Positions 25,789-34,312 of a DNA stretch of 64,000 nt are shown piece by piece (position 1 is the first letter of the stretch; each line of letters opens with the position of its first letter). This DNA comes from Rhodococcus sp. IEGM 1381 (GTDB lineage Bacteria > Actinomycetota > Actinomycetes > Mycobacteriales > Mycobacteriaceae). Under the pieces are notes generated by a model. The model saw nothing but the letters and a program-made list of their open reading frames with translations. It searched no databases and was not told the DNA's origin. The translations under genes were made by a program, and so were the position numbers. The stretch is taken from the NCBI RefSeq assembly GCF_030056795.1, contig NZ_JASHKQ010000015.1, positions 1-64,000 on the forward strand. The letters run 5' to 3'.

Positions 25789-27309
25789 ATGACTGACACC
25801 CAGGTTGCCGATCCGATCTCCACCTTCGTCACATCGCAGGACTTCAAGATGCTGATCGGGGGACAGCTCGTCGACAGTGAGAGTGGTGCCACCCAGCAGG
25901 TGCTCGATCCGTCCACCGGCGACAAGCTGACAGATATCCCGCGCGGGACAACGGCGGATGTGGAGGCAGCTACTCGCGCCGCGCAGAAAGCGCAGCCGGC
26001 ATGGGCGGATCTCGGGGTGGCGGGCCGCGCCCGTTGTTTCGCCACGTTCGCCGATCTGATCAGCCGTAATCGCGAGCGGCTGGCCATGCTGGACGCCATC
26101 GATTGTGGCAACCCAGTCACAGCGATGCGCACCGATATCGATCTCTGCAGCGCGTACCTGGACGGGTGGCCGGCTCTCGCGAAGTCGCTCACCGGTGATG
26201 TCTATCCTGCGAGTCCGGGAAATCTGCACTACACGGCCCACCGTCCATTCGGCGTCGTCGGCCGCATCACGGCGTTCAACCACCCGGTCATGTTCGCCAT
26301 CACCCGTCCGCTGCCCTCGTTGATCACGGGCAACACCCTGGTGATGAAGCCCTCCGACGAGACCTCTCTGTCGACGCTTGCGCTGGCCGAGCTGTTCAAC
26401 GAGGCATTCCCACCCGGTGTGGTCAATATCGTCACGGGCGATGCGGCGACAGGCGACGCGATCGTGACTCATCCGGACATCAAGCGACTGGCGTTCACAG
26501 GTTCCGTCGGCACGGGTCTTCTGATTCAGCGTCGCGCAGCCGAGTCCGGCAATGTCAAGCATCTCTCGCTCGAGCTCGGCGGCAAGAACGCGATGATCGT
26601 GTTCCCGGATGTCGATCTGGACCTCGCGGTCGAGGGGGCTATCTACGGCATGAATCTCGATGTGTGCCAGGGTCAGTCGTGCGGATCGAACTCGCGCATT
26701 CTCGTGCACGCGAAGATTCACGATGAGTTCGTCCACCGTATGGCCGCCCGCCTTGCCCAGTACCGGGTCGGTATCGCGTACGACGAGAACACCGACGTGG
26801 GTCCGGTGGTGAGCCAGGCTCACTGGAACCGGGTCAACGGTTACGTCGAGTCCGGCGTCGCGGAGGGTGCGACTCTCGTCCGCGGTGGAGATCGACCGGA
26901 TGGAGTGCCTTCGGGCGGCAACTTCATCAATCCCGCGCTGTTCGCGGACGTGACCCCCGCCATGCGAATCGGTCGGGAGGAGATCTTCGGCCCGGTCGTG
27001 TCGGTCTTCAAGTGGAGCGACTACGACACGATGATGAGCGAGGCCAACGGACTCGACCTCGGATTGACGGCCAGTGTGTGGACCAACGACCTGTCGATCG
27101 CCCACAAGACTGCCGATGCACTCGACGCCGGGTACGTGTGGATCAACGACTCGACCCGCCACTACTTCGGGACACCCTTCGGCGGTACCAAGAACAGCGC
27201 TCTCGGCCGCGAGGAATCCAAGGACGAACTTCTGACCTACCTGGAACAGAAGGTTGTCCACACTCGCTTGGGTGAGGCCAAGACCTCGCTCGATCGTCTG
27301 CTGGGCTGA
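25789..27309 (+). CDS. Aldehyde dehydrogenase (betaine/benzaldehyde-dehydrogenase type)
   Basis: A 506-residue NAD(P)-dependent aldehyde dehydrogenase. Landmarks are ITAFNHPVMFAITRPLPSL, FTGSVGTG for the cofactor site, the general base in LSLELGGKNAMIVF, the nucleophile Cys in CQGQSCGSNSR, and EEIFGPVVSVFKW. Start ATG 25789 has AGAGGA upstream and gives normal length. It lies between an SDR and a salicylate-hydroxylase-like gene, an order that recalls aldehyde to acid to hydroxylated acid steps. Aromatic aldehydes are plausible substrates. A second, less related ALDH is at 54964. Confidence 0.88.
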   Translation: MTDTQVADPISTFVTSQDFKMLIGGQLVDSESGATQQVLDPSTGDKLTDIPRGTTADVEAATRAAQKAQPAWADLGVAGRARCFATFADLISRNRERLAMLDAIDCGNPVTAMRTDIDLCSAYLDGWPALAKSLTGDVYPASPGNLHYTAHRPFGVVGRITAFNHPVMFAITRPLPSLITGNTLVMKPSDETSLSTLALAELFNEAFPPGVVNIVTGDAATGDAIVTHPDIKRLAFTGSVGTGLLIQRRAAESGNVKHLSLELGGKNAMIVFPDVDLDLAVEGAIYGMNLDVCQGQSCGSNSRILVHAKIHDEFVHRMAARLAQYRVGIAYDENTDVGPVVSQAHWNRVNGYVESGVAEGATLVRGGDRPDGVPSGGNFINPALFADVTPAMRIGREEIFGPVVSVFKWSDYDTMMSEANGLDLGLTASVWTNDLSIAHKTADALDAGYVWINDSTRHYFGTPFGGTKNSALGREESKDELLTYLEQKVVHTRLGEAKTSLDRLLG

Positions 27310-27364
27310 TCGGGTTCTTCCGCGGGAGAGTGTGGCAGATGGGTGAACTGGGAGGAGAGGTTCG

Positions 27365-28522
27365 GTGACGGAAGTGCTTCCTCTGGCGATCATCGGTAGC
27401 GGTATCGCAGGGCTGACCCTGGCCGGGGCGTTGACCGCTCGCGGGAGGCCGGTCAAGGTGTACGAACAGGCGGATCGACTCGCTCGTGTCGGTGCCGGAA
27501 TCCAGCAGAGCCCCAACGCCATCAAGGTGCTCAGCGAGCTCGGTGTGGGGCCTCGCCTTGCCAGTGCGGCCTTCGCGCCGGCCGAGTTCGTTCACCGGAC
27601 CTTCGACACAGGCGAGATCACGAACAGGATTCCGCTGGGCGCAACCGCCGAGGCAGCGTACGGCGCGCCCTATCTCCTGCTCCATCGTGCCGCGCTCTAC
27701 AACGCTTTGCTATCCACTGTCCCACCTGACACCGTGCATTGGGGCAGCAAGCTGGTCGATTGTGTCGAGCGGGGAGACCGGGTCGAGTTGCGCTTCGCGG
27801 ACGGGCGCAGCGAGTTCGTCGGCGCGGTGGTCGGCGCAGACGGCATCAACTCGGTCGTCCGCCATGTTCTCTTGGGGCCACAGGCGTTGCGCTTCTCCGG
27901 GCGAGTCGGGTACCGGGCGACGTTCTCGGCCTCTGCGCTCGGGGGACACGATGTGGAGGACAACGTCAAGTGGTGGTCAGCCGATCGCCACATGATCGTC
28001 TATCACCTCAACGCTGCGCGTGATGAGGTGTACGCCATGGGCGTCGTTCCAGAACCGGACTTCGATGTCGAGTCCTGGTCTGCCAAAGGTGATCTCGGAA
28101 CACTGAGAACTGCATTCGAGGGGTTTCATCCCGTGGTTCAGCGGGTCATCGACGGCTTGCCGGAGGTTCACAAGTGGGCACTGGCCGATCGTGACCCGCT
28201 CGTGCGATGGAGCGAGGGCAATGTGGTGTTGATGGGAGATGCAGCGCACCCGATGATGCCGCACATGGGTCAGGGTGCCGCGATGGCGATCGAGGACGCC
28301 GCGGTCCTCGCTCGGTGCATCGACACCGTTGCGCCCGGCGATTGGTCTCCCGCCTTCAGGCTCTTCGAAGCGACGCGGAAGCACCGTACTTCGCAGATGC
28401 AAGTGGTGTCTGCGGGCAACACCTTCGCGCGAACGGGCAGGGACCTCGTGGACTGGGTCTACGGATACGACGCGTGGAACGTCCCGCTGGGGGACCCGTC
28501 AGAATCTACCGAAACACGCTGA
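27365..28522 (+). CDS. FAD-dependent aromatic hydroxylase (salicylate / 6-hydroxynicotinate hydroxylase-like)
   Basis: A 385-residue class A flavoprotein monooxygenase. It has the FAD motif AIIGSGIAGLTLAGALTARG, GAGIQQSPNAIKVL, the DG motif VVGADGINSVVR, and GDAAHPMMPHMGQGAAMAIE with VLMG before it. The GIQQSPNA and C-terminal VYGYDAWNVPL features are those of salicylate hydroxylases and the nicotinate-pathway enzyme NicC. It uses NAD(P)H and oxygen to hydroxylate, often with decarboxylation, a hydroxylated aromatic acid. Start GTG 27365 follows GGGAGGAGAGG. It ends 43 bp before the convergent MerR gene. Confidence 0.85.
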   Translation: MTEVLPLAIIGSGIAGLTLAGALTARGRPVKVYEQADRLARVGAGIQQSPNAIKVLSELGVGPRLASAAFAPAEFVHRTFDTGEITNRIPLGATAEAAYGAPYLLLHRAALYNALLSTVPPDTVHWGSKLVDCVERGDRVELRFADGRSEFVGAVVGADGINSVVRHVLLGPQALRFSGRVGYRATFSASALGGHDVEDNVKWWSADRHMIVYHLNAARDEVYAMGVVPEPDFDVESWSAKGDLGTLRTAFEGFHPVVQRVIDGLPEVHKWALADRDPLVRWSEGNVVLMGDAAHPMMPHMGQGAAMAIEDAAVLARCIDTVAPGDWSPAFRLFEATRKHRTSQMQVVSAGNTFARTGRDLVDWVYGYDAWNVPLGDPSESTETR

Positions 28523-28565
28523 TGCACAGCGCGTGTGCGGTCCGATCACCAGCGCGATGTCGCGA

Positions 28566-29039
28566 TCAGTGGTGTGACGCCCGAACCAAGATCTGTTCGG
28601 CCGCCACCGGCGGTATCTCCGAAGCATGGGAGATGAGCTGCTCGTACTCGGGACAGCTGTCGAGGGAGTCGTGGGTGCACGCCAGTGCTTGACGGAAGTG
28701 GGCCTCGACCTGCTGCATCTGCTCGATTCTGCGTCTGAGATCTTCTACGTGGTGTGCGACGGTCTCCTGCCAGGATTCGCCCCGAGGAGAACCGTCCAGG
28801 AGTTCTCCGATCACCTCGAGCGACATCAGTCCCGAGCGCTGCCAGAACATGATGATCGCGATCCGTCGTATCTCGCGCGGGCCGTACCACCGCTTGCCGG
28901 CGTGCATGTCGGCCGGCGAAATCAACCCGCGGCGCTCGTAGTAGCGCAGCGCGGACGATTTCAGTCCGAAGCGACGTACCACCTCATCGATCGGTACAAG
29001 CTCGGTGCTGGTAGCTCGTGACGAAATCACCTCGGGCAT
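28566..29039 (-). CDS. MerR-family regulator
   Basis: A 157-residue activator. The HTH reads EVVRRFGLKSSALRYYERRG, then GKRWYGPREIRRIAIIMFWQ, and a coiled coil (HHVEDLRRRIEQMQQVEAHF) follows. Two C-terminal cysteines (LACTHDSLDSCPEYEQL) resemble a reduced SoxR-like sensor site. ATG 29039 has AGGAG upstream. It is divergent from the RHO-B operon; the 16-bp palindrome TTGAACC-TT-GGTTCAA between them is the expected MerR site, with a related one at 43247 before the ABC importer. Confidence 0.88.
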   Translation of the reverse strand: MPEVISSRATSTELVPIDEVVRRFGLKSSALRYYERRGLISPADMHAGKRWYGPREIRRIAIIMFWQRSGLMSLEVIGELLDGSPRGESWQETVAHHVEDLRRRIEQMQQVEAHFRQALACTHDSLDSCPEYEQLISHASEIPPVAAEQILVRASHH

Positions 29040-29080
29040 GTCGCTCCTGTTAAGAGAAGTTTTCGGGTGTGACACCCATA

Positions 29081-29095
29081 TTAATACTGTATACA
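29081..29095. promoter_or_regulatory. Island operator copy 6: TTAATACTGTATACA
   Basis: A motif match with the right arm intact, between the MerR gene and RHO-B and 10 bp from the MerR-type palindrome, so RHO-B is probably under both regulators. Confidence 0.55.
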
Positions 29096-29104
29096 CCACT
29101 TGCG

Positions 29105-29120
29105 TTGAACCTTGGTTCAA
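29105..29120. promoter_or_regulatory. MerR-type palindrome TTGAACC-TT-GGTTCAA
   Basis: Perfect 7-bp arms around TT, 129 bp before RHO-B and 66 bp from the merR start. A site of the same length and arms occurs at 43247-43262. Confidence 0.7.
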
Positions 29121-29248
29121 GTAGCAGACTCGAACTCGCCTTGTGGTTCGCATCACACCGATAACCCTGTGCCGCCATCCCGAGGTCCCGGGCGGAAATC
29201 ACTCCGTCAGGTAGAGCATCACCCGCCGCATCTTGTAGGAGCTGAGCA

Positions 29249-30616
29249 ATGACCACAGTTTCAGAGCAACCCCGCAGCACCACTCGCACGCTGCTGTCCA
29301 ACGGCGAAGCGCTCGAGGACATCGTCGACCCCCACGCGGGCTTGATCTCGCGGCGGATCTATACCGACGCCGAAATTTTCGAGATGGAAAAGGAAAAGAT
29401 TTTCGGCAAGGCTTGGTTCTTCGTCGGACACGAGTCGGAAATTCCCGAGCCGGGCGATGTCATCACTCGGCTGGTGGGTATGGATCCCGCACTTTTCTTG
29501 CGGGACGACGAGGGTGAGATTCGAGTCTTCCTGAACTCGTGCCGTCATCGCGGCATGAGGGTGTGTCGGACGGACCGAGAGAACACGTCGTTTCTCCGTT
29601 GCTCGTACCACGGTTGGGCGTACAAGAACAACGGCGACCTCCTGTCGGCCCAGGGTGAGGAGTACTACGGGGAGGGTGAGCTTCAGAAGGACAAGTACGG
29701 CCTGATTCCGGTGGCCCAGCTCGGCAGCTACCACGGGCTGATCTTCGCCACGTGGGACGCAGAAGCACCGCCCCTGGATGAATTTCTCGGGGATATGAAG
29801 TACTACCTGGACATCATCATCAATCGCACGGGCGGCGTGAAGGTCGTTGGTACGCCACAGATCTGGGAGGCCGAGACAGGCTGGAAGTTCTCCGCCGACA
29901 ACTTCACCGACAACTTTCACGTCTACTACGCACACCACAGCCTGGTGGACCTCGGCATGTTGCCCAACGACCCGAACTTCGGAGGCCACGGTGAGATGAT
30001 CGTGGCCGAGGAAGGTCACATCCTGCACATCACGGGAGGTGCGCCGACCGACGATTACAAGTACATGGGACTGCCGCAGCACTTGCGGGACAAGTTCGCC
30101 GACAACCTGACGCCCGAGCAGGTCGAGATGAGCAAGGACCTCGCGTACAGCGCGGGCACCGTCTTCCCGAACTTCCACTGGCTCCAGCTCATGAGCAGCG
30201 GGACGATGGGCCAGAAGGAATTTCCTTTCCTCAACCTCCGAATGGAGGTCCCCATCAGCCCTACCCGGTCACGGATGTTCTCGTGGTTCCTGATCGACAA
30301 CGATGCCGACCCGGCGGACGCGAAGGATTCGTACGAGACGTACGTGCGCACCTTCGGCCCTGCGGGCATCTACGACCAAGACGACATGGAGAACTGGGAG
30401 GACTGCACAAAAATGTCGCTTGGTCCTGCAGCGAGGCAGCACACGATGCATCACAGGATGGGAATCAATCGGCCCGTCGACGAAAGTTGGAAGGGTCCCG
30501 GCGAGGCCTACGACGTGGCCTACGGCGAGTACACCCAGCGGAGCTGGTACGCCGCGTGGCTGACCTTCATGACCCAGGGATGGGCCGGCCGCAAGAAGCT
30601 GGGGGAGGGAAAATGA
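29249..30616 (+). CDS. Ring-hydroxylating dioxygenase alpha subunit (RHO-B)
   Basis: A 455-residue large subunit of the naphthalene/phthalate-dioxygenase type. The Rieske ligands are in FLNSCRHRGMRVC and LRCSYHGWAY. The mononuclear iron site is in NFTDNFHVYYAHHSL (Asp, His, His). The N-terminus DPHAGLISRRIYTDAEIFE and motif FGKAWFFVGHESEIPEPGD are typical of actinobacterial enzymes such as phthalate 3,4-dioxygenase. ATG 29249 has AGGAG upstream. It is followed by beta subunit (ATGA overlap), Rieske ferredoxin and dihydrodiol dehydrogenase, a complete dioxygenation module except for the reductase. Closely related to RHO-D at 63561. Confidence 0.93.
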   Translation: MTTVSEQPRSTTRTLLSNGEALEDIVDPHAGLISRRIYTDAEIFEMEKEKIFGKAWFFVGHESEIPEPGDVITRLVGMDPALFLRDDEGEIRVFLNSCRHRGMRVCRTDRENTSFLRCSYHGWAYKNNGDLLSAQGEEYYGEGELQKDKYGLIPVAQLGSYHGLIFATWDAEAPPLDEFLGDMKYYLDIIINRTGGVKVVGTPQIWEAETGWKFSADNFTDNFHVYYAHHSLVDLGMLPNDPNFGGHGEMIVAEEGHILHITGGAPTDDYKYMGLPQHLRDKFADNLTPEQVEMSKDLAYSAGTVFPNFHWLQLMSSGTMGQKEFPFLNLRMEVPISPTRSRMFSWFLIDNDADPADAKDSYETYVRTFGPAGIYDQDDMENWEDCTKMSLGPAARQHTMHHRMGINRPVDESWKGPGEAYDVAYGEYTQRSWYAAWLTFMTQGWAGRKKLGEGK

Positions 30617-31158
30617 GCTTGAAGGACATCTTGACCAGGGATGCAGAGCTCCCCGCTGTGTTGCCGAATACCGAACTTTACGGCGAACTTCTGGAGTTCT
30701 ACCACAACGAGGCGGAGCTGCTCGACCAGTACGGCTACATGACCTGGGTCGAGCTCTTCACCAAGGACACCGAGTACAGAATGCCGGTGCGCACCACGCA
30801 GTTTCTGACAGACGGTGACGGTTTCCACGACTTCGACTTCTTCACCGACGACTGGCAGACCTTGTACACCCGTGCCAGGCGACTGGAGACCGAGTTCGCC
30901 TGGGCCGAAACCCCGCCGTCGAGGACGCGTCACTTCGTGAGCAACCTTCGCCTGGGTTCGGATCCCGAGAACGGCGAAGTGGCGGCTCGATCGAACTTCT
31001 TCATCACCCGCACCCGCCAGGATCGGGATTACCAGATGTTCACCGGATCGCGTCACGACCGGCTCGTCCGAGAGGGCGATTCGTTCAAGATCAAGCGACG
31101 GACCATCTTGGTCGACCAGACGGTGATCACCGGTACCAACCTCAGCATCTTCTTCTGA
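30613..31158 (+). CDS. Ring-hydroxylating dioxygenase beta subunit (RHO-B)
   Basis: A 181-residue small subunit of the SnoaL-like fold: LEFYHNEAELLDQYGYMTW, FTKDTEYRMPVRTT, TEFAWAETPPSRTRHFVSN and IKRRTILVDQTVITGTNLS. These are the usual landmarks of RHO beta subunits, which stabilise the alpha3beta3 hexamer and have no catalytic centre. The start overlaps the alpha stop codon (ATGA), ensuring balanced synthesis. Confidence 0.92.
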   Translation: MSLKDILTRDAELPAVLPNTELYGELLEFYHNEAELLDQYGYMTWVELFTKDTEYRMPVRTTQFLTDGDGFHDFDFFTDDWQTLYTRARRLETEFAWAETPPSRTRHFVSNLRLGSDPENGEVAARSNFFITRTRQDRDYQMFTGSRHDRLVREGDSFKIKRRTILVDQTVITGTNLSIFF

Positions 31159-31170
31159 TAGGTCATCGCC

Positions 31171-31497
31171 GTGGAATCTGAAACGTTCGTTCCAGTCGTG
31201 TCGGTTGCGGAGCTCCGAGAGGGTTTCCTCACAACACATGTCGTCGAGGGGCGCCCGTTGATCGTCGCGACCACGGCAGAGGGGCTCCACGTGTACGACG
31301 CGACGTGCCCCCACGCCGACTTCCAGTTCAGCGCTGCGCGGCTACGCCGCGGCTGTGAAATCGAGTGCCAGATGCACGGCGCGCGATTCAAGGCCGACGC
31401 CGGCGGCGAGGTGATAAAGGGTCCCGCCAAGGAGCCGCTGTGGACATTGGAGTCCCGGGTAGTCGACGGTTCGCTCGAAGTCCTTCTCGACTGGTGA
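31171..31497 (+). CDS. Rieske-type ferredoxin of the RHO-B system
   Basis: A 108-residue protein with cluster ligands in DATCPHADFQF and IECQMHGARF (CxH...CxxH) and no membrane segment, so it is a soluble Rieske ferredoxin. It carries electrons from a flavoprotein reductase to the RHO-B alpha subunit. GTG 31171 starts 12 bp after the beta gene. RHO-C instead is followed by a [3Fe-4S] ferredoxin. Confidence 0.9.
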   Translation: MESETFVPVVSVAELREGFLTTHVVEGRPLIVATTAEGLHVYDATCPHADFQFSAARLRRGCEIECQMHGARFKADAGGEVIKGPAKEPLWTLESRVVDGSLEVLLDW

Positions 31498-31554
31498 GCA
31501 TCGCGTGCTGCTCACTTGATTCATTCGAACGTTCTACACAAGCAGGAGGAAACA

Positions 31555-32415
31555 ATGGCAGGATGGCTCAACGGTGAGGTTGCGATCGTCACCGGTGGTG
31601 GTTCGGGTATCGGTCGTGCAGTGGTCGATCGCTACGTCGCCGAAGGTGCGAAAGTTGTGGTGTCGGACATCGACGACGCTGTTCTTCAGGCGGTCAAGGC
31701 GGACCACGGTGATGCCGTGAGCACGATGGTCGCCGACGCCTGCTCGATGGGGGACAACCAGCGGTTGGTTGCGCATGCAGTGGACACTTTCGGAAAGCTG
31801 GATATCTTCCTTGCCAACGCCGGCATGGGTGACAGGTTCATCGAGTTGATCGACATTCCGGAGGACCGGCTGACCGACGCCTACAGGCAAGTGTTCGACG
31901 TGAACGTCCTGGGGCCCATCCTCGGCGCGAAGGCGGCGATGAAGGAATTGGTGCGCACCAACGGGACATTCCTCATCACGCTGTCCAATTCGTCGTTCTA
32001 CCCCGACGGCGGCGGTGTCATGTACATCTCGAGCAAGCACGCGGCGCTCGGCATCATCCGTCAGCTGGCCCACGAATGGGCACCGGCAGTGCGGGTCAAC
32101 GCCGTGGCCCCGGGTGGCACCAAGACCAATATCCGGATCCCGGAAGCGTTCGGGACCGACGAGAACGGAAAGCCGATTCGCGCGCATACCCACCCGTCGA
32201 ATGCGGACGCCGAGGTGGAGCGCGCAACGCCGATGAATCTCCACGCGGATCCTTCGGACCACGCCGGTGCGTTCGTCCTGGTTGCTGCCCGCGCCGAGAA
32301 CAAGGCCATGACCGGCACCGTCGTACAAAGCGACGGTGGTCTCGGTATCCGAGGCCTTCGGCGCGTCCGCGGCGGCGACGACCTGCACGAACGCTTCTTC
32401 GGCGCACAGGATTGA
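31555..32415 (+). CDS. cis-Dihydrodiol dehydrogenase-like SDR (BphB family)
   Basis: A 286-residue SDR: EVAIVTGGGSGIGRAVVDRY, VVVSDID, FLANAGMGDRF, TLSNSSFYPDGGGVMYISSK and DGGLGIRGLRRVRGGDDL. It is highly similar to the gene at 7172, including the rare FYPDGGG and GIRGLRRVRGGDDL stretches. Its place right after a dioxygenase and its ferredoxin supports oxidation of the cis-diol to a catechol with NAD+. ATG 31555 has AGGAGGAAAC upstream. Confidence 0.88.
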   Translation: MAGWLNGEVAIVTGGGSGIGRAVVDRYVAEGAKVVVSDIDDAVLQAVKADHGDAVSTMVADACSMGDNQRLVAHAVDTFGKLDIFLANAGMGDRFIELIDIPEDRLTDAYRQVFDVNVLGPILGAKAAMKELVRTNGTFLITLSNSSFYPDGGGVMYISSKHAALGIIRQLAHEWAPAVRVNAVAPGGTKTNIRIPEAFGTDENGKPIRAHTHPSNADAEVERATPMNLHADPSDHAGAFVLVAARAENKAMTGTVVQSDGGLGIRGLRRVRGGDDLHERFFGAQD

Positions 32416-32420
32416 AGCCG

Positions 32421-33254
32421 ATGCGAGTCCTGTTGACCGGTGACCGGGGGATCCTGGGTACGGTCGTGAGAACCGAGTTGGAACTCCGAGGGCATCAGGT
32501 CACCGGATACGACATTGCCTCGGGTGATGACATCCGCGATGCGGCGGCTGTGAGGGCCGCCGCATCCGGCCACGACGCCATCGTGCACTTGGCGGGACTT
32601 CCAGGTGATCGGGACGATCCCGACCAGGTGATGAGCATCAATCTCGTCGGTACCTGGAACGTCCTTCTCGCTGCAGAGTCGGCCGGCGTCGAACGCGTGG
32701 TGTACTGCTCGTCGGGCAAGGCGCTGGGCTTGCTGGAACGCGATCCCGACTACCTCCCGGTCGATGATGCGCACAGGGGGCTGCCGTCCAAGCCCTACGC
32801 ATTGTCGAAGTGGCTGGCCGAGGAGATGTGCGAAGCCTTCACTCGGGAGAGTGGCATCTCAACCATCTGTCTGCGTCCGGTCTTCGTCGCCGACGCCGGT
32901 GCATGGGCGTCGCTGGTGCAGGCCACCGAGTTGCCCCCGGCGCCGGGCCGTGCATGGCACCTGGCCACGTTCGTGGACGTCCGTGACGTCGCGACGGCAT
33001 TCGCCGCCGCGCTCGAGTGTCCTGATCCGGGCCATGTCAGGCTCCTGCTCAGCTCCGGAGAGATCGGGGCGGATCGCCCGACGGTCGAACTCGTGGCGGA
33101 ACATGTGCCCGAGGTTCCGTGGACGCGTGGGGAACCGTCTCCGGCCTCACGCGAATCGCTGATAGATGCGAGTGCCGCCAGGACCGTCCTGGGGTGGGTC
33201 CCGCAGTACGGGTGGGCCGATCGCGGCGGCCAGCAAATCCGCGAAAACGGGTAG
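32421..33254 (+). CDS. NAD-dependent epimerase/dehydratase family protein
   Basis: A 277-residue extended SDR with RVLLTGDRGILGTVVRTEL (GxxGxxG altered to GDRGILG), VHLAGLPGD, RVVYCSSGKALG and YALSKWLAEEM. Uronate-dehydrogenase-like members act on sugars, but several in aromatic clusters have unknown roles. It starts 5 bp after the dihydrodiol dehydrogenase stop and is therefore in the same operon. It lacks an obvious sugar-nucleotide signature. Function uncertain. Confidence 0.75.
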   Translation: MRVLLTGDRGILGTVVRTELELRGHQVTGYDIASGDDIRDAAAVRAAASGHDAIVHLAGLPGDRDDPDQVMSINLVGTWNVLLAAESAGVERVVYCSSGKALGLLERDPDYLPVDDAHRGLPSKPYALSKWLAEEMCEAFTRESGISTICLRPVFVADAGAWASLVQATELPPAPGRAWHLATFVDVRDVATAFAAALECPDPGHVRLLLSSGEIGADRPTVELVAEHVPEVPWTRGEPSPASRESLIDASAARTVLGWVPQYGWADRGGQQIRENG

Positions 33255-33293
33255 GGCGCTCGGAAATCTCGACATTGTTGCACCAGGCGTAAA

Positions 33294-33308
33294 TGAATAC
33301 AGTGTACA
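33294..33308. promoter_or_regulatory. Island operator copy 7: TGAATACAGTGTACA
   Basis: A 15-bp motif match, 83 bp before the alpha/beta-hydrolase start at 33391. Confidence 0.6.
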
Positions 33309-33390
33309 TAAGGGTTCGACTGGCCTGTTGGGTATCTCGGCCATCGCGGTCCCCGTCAATCTGGTCACTCGAGCGGAAAGTCACATCACT

Positions 33391-34263
33391 ATGTCGCAAC
33401 ATCTTTCGGTACGCGAGATTCTCGACGGAGCCGGCCACCCCATTGCTGCCAGCCGGACAGACGGCGGTGACCGAGAAACGGCCTTGATCGTCTGCATTCC
33501 CGGCGGCGGTTACACAGGAGGCTATTTCGAGGTAGGGGATTCGTGTTTCATGGCGAGCGCTTACGAACGGGGACATGCGGCGCTCGCCATCGATCGACCC
33601 GCATACGGTGAGAGCGGGCCACTTACCGTGGAGACGGACTGGTACCCCACTCAGTCACGGATCATCGAACAGGCTATCGACGATGCCTGGCAGAAACACG
33701 GCGACGGTCGGCCTGGAATCATCCTTGTAGGGCATTCCTTCGGCGCAACCATCGCCCTTCGTATTGCGGGGATGGATCGACGCTGGCCATTGCTCGGGGT
33801 GAGTATCGACGGTACGTCAGGACTGATCGTTCCCAGCATGACCGACCTCGCCGGATCGTTGGTCGATATGCCGATCCACCTTCCGTTGGCACTCGGTCCC
33901 GAGGCCATCAGAAGTATGTTCTACGGCCCCGAGGGATCGTACGACGAAAGCGTATTCGCCGCTGCCGCGTCGTGCATCGCACCGGCACCCGCGATCGAGA
34001 TCCGTGAGTGGGTGTCGCAATGGCCGCTCGAGGTGGAGAAGGTGGCGGCCGGCGTTACCGTCCCGGTCCAGATCCGCCTCAGCGAACACGATTCCATGCA
34101 GCCTGTGGATGCAGAATCGCTGGCCGTGTTCTCGGCGCTCTTCACAGCGTCCCCACGCGTCGATGCGGGGATCTACCCGAATTGCGGACACAACACCGAC
34201 CATCATCTCGGGGGTCGACAATTGAACCAGGACCGCCTGGCGTTTGCCGCGAGCTGCGTCTGA
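33391..34263 (+). CDS. Alpha/beta-hydrolase
   Basis: A 290-residue hydrolase: oxyanion segment CIPGGGYTGGYF, nucleophile elbow VGHSFGATIALR, acid in RLSEHDSMQP, and histidine in PNCGHNTDHH. The PGGGYTGGYFE stretch resembles carbon-carbon or ester hydrolases acting on bulky substrates. Start ATG 33391 is preceded by GCGGAAAG at 12 bp. It has its own island operator and is followed by the convergent minus-strand operon. A meta-cleavage-product hydrolase or esterase role is possible; the sequence does not settle it. Confidence 0.75.
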   Translation: MSQHLSVREILDGAGHPIAASRTDGGDRETALIVCIPGGGYTGGYFEVGDSCFMASAYERGHAALAIDRPAYGESGPLTVETDWYPTQSRIIEQAIDDAWQKHGDGRPGIILVGHSFGATIALRIAGMDRRWPLLGVSIDGTSGLIVPSMTDLAGSLVDMPIHLPLALGPEAIRSMFYGPEGSYDESVFAAAASCIAPAPAIEIREWVSQWPLEVEKVAAGVTVPVQIRLSEHDSMQPVDAESLAVFSALFTASPRVDAGIYPNCGHNTDHHLGGRQLNQDRLAFAASCV

Positions 34264-34312
34264 ACCACCCGTTTCCGACACACTGTTCGGCAGACCGGAG
34301 AAGTCTTCGGTC

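Noticed and set aside
25762..27525. A long minus-strand frame opposite the aldehyde dehydrogenase at 25789
   Set aside because: Same artefact of third-position GC; low-complexity Arg/His-rich composition and no start context.
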